Shown here one piece after another: positions 8,301 through 14,732 of a DNA stretch of 31,459 bases. Positions within the stretch are counted from its first letter, which is position 1, and the number at the start of each line of letters is the position of its first letter. The stretch is from assembly GCA_023428515.1 (NCBI GenBank), contig JAEYXI010000005.1, forward strand, positions 1-31,459, in the 5' to 3' direction. Source of the stretch: Pseudomonadota bacterium (GTDB lineage Bacteria; Pseudomonadota; Alphaproteobacteria; Rhizobiales; Rhizobiaceae). A model generated the notes under the pieces. That model saw only the letters and a program-made list of their open reading frames with translations. It was not told where the DNA came from and did no database searches. The translations under genes were made by a program, and so were the position numbers.

Positions 8301-8530
8301 ATGTTCTCGACGCCGTTGACCTCCTGCTCGAGCGGCGTCGCGACAGTCGCCGCAACGGTCTCGGCGTCGGCGCCGGGATAGGCCGCCTGGACCACGATGG
8401 TCGGAGGCGCGATCTCTGGATATTGCGAGACGGGGAGCTGGGTGTAGGCGATCGCGCCGACAATCAGCATCACGATCGACAGCACCGACGCGAAGATCGG
8501 CCGGTCGACGAAGAAATGCGAGAACCTCAT
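5351..8530 (-). CDS. RND multidrug efflux pump, inner-membrane subunit (HAE1/AcrB-type)
   Basis: 1059 residues, the normal AcrB length. It works as a proton-driven trimer that takes drugs, bile salts or plant compounds from the periplasm and outer membrane leaflet and passes them to an outer-membrane channel. It starts with FFVDRPIFASVLSIVM (TM1), and VSQYPEIAPPTIVVQAAYPGA leads into the porter domain. The proton-relay residues are present: D410-D411 in LAIGIVVDDAIVVVEN (TM4, equivalent to AcrB D407/D408) and K951 in GLAAKNAILIVEF (TM10, AcrB K940). The second half repeats the pattern. The start overlaps the adaptor stop by 4 nt (ATGA), so translation is coupled. No TolC-type gene and no TetR or two-component regulator is adjacent. 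The substrate cannot be read from sequence. Confidence 0.95.
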   Translation of the reverse strand: MRFSHFFVDRPIFASVLSIVMLIVGAIAYTQLPVSQYPEIAPPTIVVQAAYPGADAETVAATVATPLEQEVNGVENMLYMSSYSSGDGSMQLTITFELGTDLDQAQVLVQNRVATAEPRLPEEVRRQGITTNKSSPDLMMVIHMLSPDDTYDQLYVSNYARSRVRDVLLRLDGVGNLLIFGEREYSLRIWLDPEKLSALGMTSGDIVQALREQNVQVSGGSIGAPPNDAGNAFQYTVTTQGRFDDARDFRYVIVKSTEDGRLITLQDVARIELGAKDYVTNSYLNGKQAVALGIFQRPGTNALASAEEIQRTIAELSKDFPPGLSYEIVYNPTEFIAESINEVYKTILEAIALVVIVIIIFLQSWRMAIVPIVAIPVSLIGTLAVLFALGFSLNMLTLFGLVLAIGIVVDDAIVVVENGERNIRLGYSPAAAAHRTMDEVGTAIIAISLVLIAVFVPPAFIPGITGQFYLQFAITIAVSTAISALNSLTLSPALAALLFKPHVAHHEPSRFWPTRIAGALADGFNNGFDKVSGWYAQLIRILVGTWTALLIMLAVFCALIYATVHMIQTVPTGFIPTMDQGYAIVVVQLPDGASLSRTDKVVQQASEIIRNTPGVRDAVSFAGFSGATFTNASNAGVIFAAFDSFEERLAEGHSADQIIGTLFGSMQAIQEAFIIAVPPPPVPGIGNSGGFKMQLQERNSADMRPILALAYEIAGKANQTPGLLGVFTTFSASSPQFFLQIDRDKARILNVEIPQIFETLSINLGTAYVNDFNAFGRIYQVQAQADQQFRLDREDILKLKVRSASGALVPLGTLVEIRDVAGPTLVQRYNMYVSVPVQGNAAPGVASGDALAAMEKIAAETLPPGTSYEWTELALQEKQTGNTAIFIFGLSVLFVFLALAAQYESWIMPFAIILVVPLGVLAALLGVSFRGLDNNVLVQIGLVVLIGLAAKNAILIVEFARQAQERGEALVEAVAEACRLRLRPILMTAFAFILGVVPLVIATGPGAEMRRSLGTAVFSGMLGVTVVGLFLTPVFYVVLRRLFPVRVKPGEPVVESHPG

Positions 8531-9705
8531 TGGGCGGCCCCGACGACCTCTGCCTCAGGCGGTAGTGTGATGATCTCCGGCTTGACCTTGACGCCGGGCC
8601 TGACCCGCATCAGCCCGTTGACGACGATCGTCTCGTCGCCGGTGAGGCCTTCGCGGATGACCCGGTAGCCATGCTGGCGCGGACCGGTGCGGACGGGCTT
8701 GGCGCTGACATTGCCCTCGGCGTCGACGACATAGACGATGCGGCGGTCCTGGTCGGCGCCGATCGCCTCGTCTGGTACCATGATGCCCTTGTAGGGGAGG
8801 GAGCCGGGGACGTTGATGCGGCCGAACATGCCGGGCTGCAGGATGCCGTCCGGATTCTCGAAACGGGCGCGCACGCGCATCGTGCCGGTAGCGGCGTCGA
8901 TGCGGTTTTCGGCGAAGTCGAGCTTGCCCTTGAAGGAAGCGCCCTTGCGGTCGGCGATACGGACCGAAACATCGAGTCCGCCGGCGCCTTCCTGCACGGT
9001 GCCGCCGCGCTGCCGCGCATCGTTTGCGTAAGCGAGGTAGAGCCGCTCGTCGACGTCGAAGTAGAAGTCGATCGGATCGGTCGCCACGATCGTGGTGAGC
9101 AGGGTGGCGTCGGACTGCACGAGATTGCCGACCGAGACGAGGCGGCGGTCGATGCGGCCCGCAAGCGGCGCCTTTATCTCGGTGAATTCGAGGTTGAGGC
9201 TCGCCGTCTTGAGGTCGGCGGTGGCGCCCTGAAAGCCCGCTTCGGCGGCAAGATATTCGCGGCGCCGGTCATCGAGCGTGGATGTCGAGAGATTGCCGCT
9301 TTTGGCGAGGTCCTCGGCGCGCTGCAGTTGAAGCTTGCTGAAATCGAGCAGGCTCGTCGCGACGTCGACCCGCGACTTTGCTGCATCGTAGGCTGCCTGG
9401 TAGGGGCGTTGGTCGATGGTGAAGAGCAGGTCGCCCTGCTTCACGAGCGCGCCGTCGGTGAAATGGATCTCCTCGAGATAGCCGCTGACGCGCGACCTGA
9501 TCGCGACCTGGTCGACCGCCTCGAAACGGCCGACGAACTCGTCGTCCTCGACGATCTCGCGCACCACCGGCTTTGCCGCGGTGACCACAGGCGGCTCCTG
9601 CTGGGCGAAGGCGGGCAGCGAGAAGACAAGGCTGGCAAGCAGGCCGGCCGAGGGAAGCAAGCGCCGCAACAGAGGCGCGGTTGCGGAGGTGTCCTGTCGG
9701 CTCAT
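8527..9705 (-). CDS. RND efflux periplasmic adaptor (membrane fusion protein, AcrA/HlyD family)
   Basis: 392 residues. It joins the RND pump to the outer-membrane channel. The domain order is standard: N-terminal membrane-proximal segment, lipoyl half-motif (QVAIRSRVSGYLEEIHFTDG, about residues 67-86), coiled-coil hairpin rich in Leu/Ala/Gln (about 105-170), second lipoyl half (IKAPLAGRIDRRLVSVGNLV), beta-barrel and C-terminal domain. I chose the ATG at 9705 because GAGGGA lies 4 nt upstream and the following LLRRLLPSAGLLASLVFSLP is a signal peptide ending near AFAQQ. There is no lipobox cysteine at the cleavage site, so unlike AcrA it is probably not lipid-anchored. It is the first gene of a two-gene operon with the pump. 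Confidence 0.92.
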   Translation of the reverse strand: MSRQDTSATAPLLRRLLPSAGLLASLVFSLPAFAQQEPPVVTAAKPVVREIVEDDEFVGRFEAVDQVAIRSRVSGYLEEIHFTDGALVKQGDLLFTIDQRPYQAAYDAAKSRVDVATSLLDFSKLQLQRAEDLAKSGNLSTSTLDDRRREYLAAEAGFQGATADLKTASLNLEFTEIKAPLAGRIDRRLVSVGNLVQSDATLLTTIVATDPIDFYFDVDERLYLAYANDARQRGGTVQEGAGGLDVSVRIADRKGASFKGKLDFAENRIDAATGTMRVRARFENPDGILQPGMFGRINVPGSLPYKGIMVPDEAIGADQDRRIVYVVDAEGNVSAKPVRTGPRQHGYRVIREGLTGDETIVVNGLMRVRPGVKVKPEIITLPPEAEVVGAAQ

Positions 9706-10013
9706 GCATCCCTCATGACGCTCTGTCTGGACGCTCAGGCTGGCACAAGGCGCTGTGCAGTGCAACATTGGCCAAAACAGGCATCCAGGCCTGCTTAGTG
9801 TTGGCGGTATTTAGGTATTCGACAAATCTATGCAAGCAAATCGTGTCAGGAGAGAAATTCCGAGATGTCCAAGCCACCCGTAAGGGCGGCTCGGACATCG
9901 CGGGATTACGAATATTTGCCTGCCGAAGGCGGCAATAAGGGCCGCTTCCCCTCCTGCATAAGCCGGGTAATGTAGCAACCGGGTTATGATCCGGGCGTGG
10001 AGGGGGATCTGCG
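9706..10013. other. 308-bp divergent intergenic region between RND operon and alpha/beta hydrolase
   Basis: No gene is supported here. The region holds the promoters of both flanking units. It contains a long hairpin (9860-9903, listed separately), a smaller one TTGCC-t-GCC-gaa-GGC-GGCAA (about 9916-9935), and a hexamer direct repeat GGTATT-ta-GGTATT (9806-9819) that could be an operator in the RND leader. Close to the hydrolase start, ccgggtaatg and ccgggttatg form an imperfect repeat. I could not assign a convincing -35/-10 pair for the RND operon. Confidence 0.5.
9860..9903 (-). promoter_or_regulatory. Long hairpin in the RND operon upstream region
   Basis: Read on the minus strand, GATGTCCGAGCCGCCC pairs over 16 positions with GGGTGGCTTGGACATC around a TTAC loop. 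Two of the pairs are G-T (G-U in RNA). On the plus strand the same two positions are A-C mismatches, so the fold is complete only in RNA transcribed toward the pump genes. Three further pairs (CCG/CGG) extend the base beyond one mismatch. It lies 155 nt upstream of the adaptor start. No T-run follows. A leader regulatory element or RNA-stability element is inferred. Confidence 0.5.
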
Positions 10014-10805
10014 GTGGACATGAAAACGCTCGACCGCGACGGGACGAAGCTCGTCTGCCTCGACAGCGGGGGAGGCGGCAGGCCGGTCGCCTTCGTGCAT
10101 GGGTGGTGCTGCGACCGCAGTTTCTTCGAGCCACAGCTCGAATATTTCGCCAAGGCCGGGCGCCGCGTCATCGCGTTCGACCTGCGTGGCCACGGCGCCA
10201 GCGACGCGCCGGAAAGCCGCTACACGATGGGGCTCTTCGCAGACGATGTCGCGTGGTGCCTGGAAAGGCTGGGCGCCGAACGACCGGTCGTGATCGGCCA
10301 CAGCATGGGAGGCGTCATCGCCTTCGACCTTGCGGCGCGCTATCCGGATCTGCCGGGAGCGGTCGTCATGCTGGACTCCTCCGTCGTGCGACCTGCGGCG
10401 TCGGCGGCCGCGGTGGACGGCATCATCAGTGCGCTCGAAGGCCCGGAGCGGGTGAAGACGATGCGGGATTACGTGAACGCTGCGCTGTTCATTTCGACCG
10501 ACGATGCGGCGCGCAGGGAGCGGTTGCTCGAAAAAATGGCGGCGGCGCCGGCGCATGTCGTGGTGTCGGCGATGCAGGGATTGCGCGACTACGATCCCAA
10601 TCTCGCTCGCGGGCGCATCAAGGCGCCGAGCCTCTACATCGCCGCCGACGAGCCGGGGCCGCGCTCCGACATGGCGGCGCTGCGCGATCTGCTGCCGCAG
10701 CTCGCCTACGGCCAGACGGTGGGCTCGGGGCATTTCTGCCAGCTCGAGGTGCCCGACCAGGTCAACGCCATGATCGATCGTTTCCTGGCGATCAATTCGG
10801 TGTAG
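10014..10805 (+). CDS. Alpha/beta hydrolase
   Basis: 263 residues, a typical single-domain alpha/beta hydrolase with no signal peptide. The oxyanion segment is VHGWCCD (about residues 28-34). FDLRGHGASD (about 55-64) is the usual strand-4 turn. The nucleophile elbow is GHSMGG with S97, and the catalytic histidine is probably H240 in GSGHFCQLEVP. The acid may be the aspartate in the YIAADEPGP segment. The start is GTG at 10014 with GGAGGGGGA about 7 nt upstream; the ATG two codons later is an alternative. It looks monocistronic: divergent from the RND operon, with the phosphate genes downstream having their own promoter. The family covers esterases, haloperoxidase-like enzymes and lactonases, and I cannot choose among them. 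Confidence 0.85.
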   Translation: MDMKTLDRDGTKLVCLDSGGGGRPVAFVHGWCCDRSFFEPQLEYFAKAGRRVIAFDLRGHGASDAPESRYTMGLFADDVAWCLERLGAERPVVIGHSMGGVIAFDLAARYPDLPGAVVMLDSSVVRPAASAAAVDGIISALEGPERVKTMRDYVNAALFISTDDAARRERLLEKMAAAPAHVVVSAMQGLRDYDPNLARGRIKAPSLYIAADEPGPRSDMAALRDLLPQLAYGQTVGSGHFCQLEVPDQVNAMIDRFLAINSV

Positions 10806-10877
10806 CCAGCGTCGCTTTTCGCTGCGGTAGTTCGATCCCGCGCTCCGCACCAGCCAACATGCCTAACGCTTCGTAAA

Positions 10878-10911
10878 CCTTCATCCCGCTGTCACAAGCC
10901 ACTTCTAGGTT
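10878..10911 (+). promoter_or_regulatory. Candidate Pho box and -10 element for the phosphate-uptake pair
   Basis: CCTTCAT (10878-10884), CCCG, CTGTCAC (10889-10895) fits the PhoB direct-repeat pattern CTGTCAT-N4-CTGTCAT at 5/7 and 6/7 positions with the correct 11-bp period. Ten bases downstream, TAGGTT (10906-10911) is in the place expected for the -10 of a PhoB-activated promoter, and no clear -35 is present, as usual for such promoters. The start codon of the PstS-like gene follows at 10944. Pattern match by eye. Confidence 0.6.
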
Positions 10912-10943
10912 CAGCCTGCCTTGAGGAACTCAGTGGGGTAGGC

Positions 10944-12032
10944 GTGAGACCATCCGGCGATCGGCGTAACGGCGCTCTGCGCCTTGTCGGCCTTGCAGTT
11001 CTGATTGCGGGGCTCTTTTTCGGCTCGGTGTTGCCGGCAGCCGCCCAGCGCGTACAGGGATCCGGCTCGACCTTCGCCTTCCCGATCATCAGTGCATGGA
11101 GCAAGAGTTTCCTGGAATTCCGGGCCGGCGGCAACGATTTCGTCGCCGACGAGCTCGGCGTCGACTACGAACCGATCGGTTCGCTTGGCGGCATCATGCG
11201 GCTGGCGCAATCGGACGTCGATTTCGCCGCCAGCGACGCCCCGCTGCCGCCCGAGGAGCTCGCCAAGCGCGATCTCGCGCAGTTCCCGATCGTTATCGGC
11301 GGGCTTGCCGCGGTGGTGAATCTCGACGGCGTGCAGTCCGGCCAGCTGAAGCTGACGGGCGATGTCCTCGCCCGCATCTATCTCGGGCAGATCGCGAGGT
11401 GGAGCGATCCCGCATTGGCATCGCTCAATACTGAAATCGAGCTGCCCGACCTTCCGATCACGGTGGTCCATCGCGTGGACGGCTCCGGTTCCACCTTGAG
11501 CTTCACGCGCTTCCTTGCCGCGGCGAACGCTGAATGGAAATCGGGACCGGGCAGCGACACGCTGATCGAGTGGCCGACCGGCACGGGCGCCGAGGGAACG
11601 TCTGGCATGATGGCCGCGGTCAAGGACAGCCAGGGTACGATCGGCTATGTCGAATACGGGCAGGCCGCCCGGCTCGGCCTCGACGTCGCGCAGCTCGGCA
11701 ACGGCAGCGGCGCCTTCATCGCGCCAAGCCCTGAGGTTTTTGCAAGAACCGCCGCCGAGGCGAACTGGGATCCAGCGCGCGGTTTCTACCTGCAATTGAC
11801 CGACGTCCAGGCCGCCGACGCCTACCCGCTGACCGCCGCGACCTTCGTCCTCATGCACAAGCGCGAGCGTTCGACGGCGCGCACGCGGCGCACGCTGTTC
11901 TTCCTGTCGCACGCATTGGAGCGCGGCGGGCCCGAGGCGGCGGCGCTGGGCTACGTGCCTCTTCCGGCATCCCTCGTCGAGAAGGTGAAAACCTATTGGC
12001 ACGAGGTCCTGCCGGGGGCGGCCGGGCTGTGA
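10944..12032 (+). CDS. PstS-like periplasmic phosphate-binding protein
   Basis: 362 residues. The signal peptide (about residues 14-35) ends at LPAAAQ. The mature protein starts with RVQGSGSTFAFP, the PstS phosphate-binding loop (GxGSTF), and continues with the SLGGIMRLAQSDVDFAASDAPL segment. The PstS phosphate-contact motifs VDGSGSTLSFTRFL and GTGAEGTSGM follow. It binds phosphate in the periplasm. The start is GTG at 10944, after GGGGTAGGC; the next in-frame starts would truncate the signal peptide. PstS is normally followed by pstCAB-phoU. Here a Na+/phosphate cotransporter follows after 37 nt, and no ABC permease or ATPase is nearby. It may work with a PstCAB encoded elsewhere, deliver phosphate to the cotransporter, or act as a sensor. 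Confidence 0.88.
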   Translation: MRPSGDRRNGALRLVGLAVLIAGLFFGSVLPAAAQRVQGSGSTFAFPIISAWSKSFLEFRAGGNDFVADELGVDYEPIGSLGGIMRLAQSDVDFAASDAPLPPEELAKRDLAQFPIVIGGLAAVVNLDGVQSGQLKLTGDVLARIYLGQIARWSDPALASLNTEIELPDLPITVVHRVDGSGSTLSFTRFLAAANAEWKSGPGSDTLIEWPTGTGAEGTSGMMAAVKDSQGTIGYVEYGQAARLGLDVAQLGNGSGAFIAPSPEVFARTAAEANWDPARGFYLQLTDVQAADAYPLTAATFVLMHKRERSTARTRRTLFFLSHALERGGPEAAALGYVPLPASLVEKVKTYWHEVLPGAAGL

Positions 12033-12069
12033 CGGCGTGACGTTTTTGATGACGCAAAGGAATTGAACA

Positions 12070-13809
12070 ATGGATGTCGATTATTTCCGCGAGATCATCG
12101 TTCCCGTGATCGGGGGGCTCGGCATATTCCTGCTCGGCCTCGAATTCATGTCGAACGGCATCCAGGCGCTGGCCGTCAACCGCATGCGCGACCTGCTCGC
12201 CAAATTCGCAGGCACGCCGGTCAAGGGCGTGCTGGCCGGCACGATCATCACCGGCGTGCTTCAGTCATCGACCGCCATGACCGTGATGGTGGTGGGGCTC
12301 GTCAACGCGGGCGTCGTTGCGCTGCGCCCCGCAATCAGCGTCATCATGGGCGCCAATATCGGTACCACGCTCGGCAACGGCCTGATTGCGCTGCCGCTCG
12401 GGCCGCTCGGCCTGCTGTTCGCCGGCATATCCGCGCTGTTCTACGTGTTTTCCAAGAGCGAGCGGACGCGCAACATCGCGCTCGCCTGCATGGGTTTCGG
12501 CCTGATCTTCTACGGTCTCAACCTGATGACCGGCGGCCTGAAGCCGCTGCGCAACATGCCCGAGATCATGGGGCTGATCTCCAGCCTGCGCGCCGACAGC
12601 TTCCTCGGCCTGCTGGCTTGCGTTCTGGTCGCAGCCTGCATCACCGCGCTGATCCATTCCTCGTCGGCGACGATCGGCATCGTCATGGGCCTGGGCGAGG
12701 CCGGCATTCTCGACAGGCAGACGGCTGTGGCCTTCTCGCTCGGCGCCGACCTCGGCACCACCATCACCTCGTGGATGGCGTCGCTCAACCTGTCGAAGAA
12801 CGCCAAGCGGGCGGCCTATGCCCACATCTCGTTCAATTTCCTCGGCGTCGCCGTCATGCTGCCGCTGTTCTTCCTGTCCATGCAGCTACTCGAATATGTC
12901 ATGCAATATTTCGGCGGCAATCCGGGCGCGCCGGTCATGGTGGACGGCAAGGAGACCTATCCGCTGGTCCCTGTCGCCATCGGCCTCTATTCGACGGCTT
13001 TCAACATCTTCAACACCTTGCTTCTGTTTCCCTTCGTCGGTGTCTTCGAGAGGTATCTCTCGCGCGTCGGCCATACGGAGGCGGAAGAGATGGAAGATTA
13101 TTCGACCCCGAAATATCTCGACCGTTCCTATTCGGGCGACCTGCTGAAAGCGGTACCGGCGGTGCAGAAAGAGACGCTGCGCGACCTGGAGGCGGGCGCC
13201 GTGTTCCTCGACATAGCGCGCGGCGCCAAGTCGGCGCCGAAGGATCCAGGCGAACATTTCGTGGCGGTCGACATCCTCAACCGCGATATCCGCAGCTATT
13301 CCGCGTCGCTGTTCCGGGAGGACATGCCCTACGACCAACTCGACCTCGTCGCCAGCCTGATCGAGGAAGCGGATTTCACCGCGAGCCTCGCGGAAGCGCT
13401 GCATCAGGTGGCAAGGCGCGTGAAGCGCGAGCAGTTCGGCCAGCAGGCCCGGGAAGTCGTCGATACGGCGCTCCTCAAGCTCGAGCACTCCATGCGCGCG
13501 ATCATGCCGAACGGCGGTTTCGATGCGCCGATGATGCCGGCCGGGCATGTGCAGATCGCGGAAGTGGAAGAGCTGCGCAATCGCACGCTCAACACCGGCC
13601 GCGGCATCACCTCGGCGGAGCGCGGCGCGATCCTGGCAATCCTCGGCAGCGTCGAGCGGGCCGAGCTGTTGGTCAGGCGCATCGACGCCGAACGCAAGTC
13701 AGTCAACCGCGCCGGTGTCCTGGCCAAGATCAATGCCGCGGCTGCCGAACGCCAGGACAGGTCGCGCCCGTCCAGCGCCGGCGAGCCGAGTGCGGTGCCT
13801 GCCGAATAG
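12070..13809 (+). CDS. Na+/phosphate cotransporter (NptA/PNaS family) with PhoU-like C-terminal domain
   Basis: 579 residues. The first ~330 residues hold two inverted Na_Pi_cotrans repeats. The first carries the transport motif GVLQSSTAMTVMVVG (Q65-S66-S67). The second carries the related IHSSSATIGIVMG (S197-S199), in which His replaces the usual Gln. GANIGTTLGNGL and GADLGTTITSWM are the matching repeat ends. The soluble tail (about 345-560) is helical and charged and resembles a PhoU domain, found fused to bacterial members of this family and thought to couple transport to phosphate status. AAGGAA lies about 7 nt before the ATG. It is presumably cotranscribed with the PstS-like gene and thus under PhoB control. 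Some homologues mainly export phosphate, so direction is not certain. Confidence 0.9.
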   Translation: MDVDYFREIIVPVIGGLGIFLLGLEFMSNGIQALAVNRMRDLLAKFAGTPVKGVLAGTIITGVLQSSTAMTVMVVGLVNAGVVALRPAISVIMGANIGTTLGNGLIALPLGPLGLLFAGISALFYVFSKSERTRNIALACMGFGLIFYGLNLMTGGLKPLRNMPEIMGLISSLRADSFLGLLACVLVAACITALIHSSSATIGIVMGLGEAGILDRQTAVAFSLGADLGTTITSWMASLNLSKNAKRAAYAHISFNFLGVAVMLPLFFLSMQLLEYVMQYFGGNPGAPVMVDGKETYPLVPVAIGLYSTAFNIFNTLLLFPFVGVFERYLSRVGHTEAEEMEDYSTPKYLDRSYSGDLLKAVPAVQKETLRDLEAGAVFLDIARGAKSAPKDPGEHFVAVDILNRDIRSYSASLFREDMPYDQLDLVASLIEEADFTASLAEALHQVARRVKREQFGQQAREVVDTALLKLEHSMRAIMPNGGFDAPMMPAGHVQIAEVEELRNRTLNTGRGITSAERGAILAILGSVERAELLVRRIDAERKSVNRAGVLAKINAAAAERQDRSRPSSAGEPSAVPAE

Positions 13810-13854
13810 ATCGGCCCGAAGAGCTGTTCGCGAATGTGAGGCTGCGACGCTAGA

Positions 13855-14187
13855 TCAGCGCCGTGCGCAGACGCGATCCCTCGCCGAGACGATCGCGCGC
13901 TCACGCTCCTGGAGCCCTTCGATCCGCGTCGTCTGGCGTTCGGTGACGGCGGTTGCAACCCGCGCGCCGCCCGGCACCCAGCTCGGGATGTTCGTCTGGG
14001 CCACCTTGCCGCGGGTGATGGCGGTCTGGGAGATGCTGCCGGACACTCCCGACAGCGTCTCGTTCAGCTCATTGCAGTCCATTGCCGCATAGGCGGAGGG
14101 GTCGACCGATCCTCGCCCGGCGCAGCCCGCAAGCAGGGCCAGGAAGACGATACAGCCGGTCGGCCGGAATGAGACGATCCATGCCAT
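13855..14187 (-). CDS. Small lipoprotein, unknown function
   Basis: 110 residues. The N-terminus has a hydrophobic stretch ending in the lipobox LLAGC, so it should be processed by signal peptidase II and acylated at C22. The rest has two more cysteines (C38 in MDCNELNE and C107 near the end), which could form a disulfide. The segment TERQTTRIEGLQERERAIVSARDR is a charged helix. No family is recognised. It converges on the Na+/phosphate cotransporter (45-nt gap) and lies 139 nt downstream of the next minus-strand gene. Confidence 0.65.
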   Translation of the reverse strand: MAWIVSFRPTGCIVFLALLAGCAGRGSVDPSAYAAMDCNELNETLSGVSGSISQTAITRGKVAQTNIPSWVPGGARVATAVTERQTTRIEGLQERERAIVSARDRVCARR

Positions 14188-14326
14188 CTCTCCACTCTAA
14201 CGCCGGCAAGGCCGTTCCGTCGAGAAGAACCGGCCGTGGCAGTCAAACCGTTGGGGAATCTTGATGGCGGTCGAGAACCTGAGATCAATGGAGCAGGGAC
14301 CGGCGCGCGGCCGCTCCATGAAATTC

Positions 14327-14611
14327 CTATCTCATTCGAATGCCTCTGCCGGAAGCGTCGGAGCGAATTGCCGCCTCGACCTCTCCGGCAAGCCGATCGA
14401 CCAGGTCCTGCCACTCGGCTTGTCTTGCCTCGCGCAAAGAAGCCGGCATGCTTGTCACCGTTCCAAGAGCGATTTCCGCCTCCGCAAGCTCTTCGCAAAT
14501 CTCGCGAAAGGTTTCGTCCGCTTCGATCAGCCTTCTGATAGGCAGTTCGAAATGCGGGAATCGGCGAATTGCCGTCAAAGCTGCTTTTTTGTTTGGGCCG
14601 ACGCTCTTCAT
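14327..14611 (-). CDS. Small hypothetical protein
   Basis: 94 residues, no signal peptide or membrane segment, largely helical and acidic in the middle (LIEADETFREICEELAEAEIALG). The end is QAEWQDLVDRLAGEVEAAI followed by a basic tail. Amino acid composition and the absence of Arg/Ser/Pro-rich shadow patterns support real coding. It is divergent from the TPR protein gene, sharing a 121-bp upstream region. The ribosome site is poor (no clear GGAGG before the ATG), so the exact start is uncertain. I do not recognise a function. Confidence 0.6.
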   Translation of the reverse strand: MKSVGPNKKAALTAIRRFPHFELPIRRLIEADETFREICEELAEAEIALGTVTSMPASLREARQAEWQDLVDRLAGEVEAAIRSDASGRGIRMR

Positions 14612-14642
14612 CTCAAGATCCAGTCATAGGCAGGCTATTTGC

Positions 14643-14677
14643 GCGCTATTGAAGGCGCTATGGCTTGCATGTAATTT
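14643..14677 (+). promoter_or_regulatory. Promoter of the TPR protein gene with overlapping direct repeats
   Basis: TTGAAG (14649-14654), a 17-bp spacer and TAATTT (14672-14677) form a good sigma-70-like promoter 56 nt before the GTG start. The heptamer GCGCTAT occurs twice, at 14643-14649 and 14655-14661, 12 bp apart and flanking the -35 box, which suggests a regulator site on one DNA face. Confidence 0.45.
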
Positions 14678-14732
14678 ACGTAGGATAGCTTGCGCAGGAA
14701 CAGTGTACGCGGCGAGCGAGGGGAGGGGTCCC

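Noticed and set aside
14340..14732. Longer N-terminus for the TPR regulator starting at 14340
   Set aside because: The extension overlaps the divergent small gene and the promoter region, and has no ribosome site. The conserved domain begins just after the GTG at 14733, which has AGGGG upstream.
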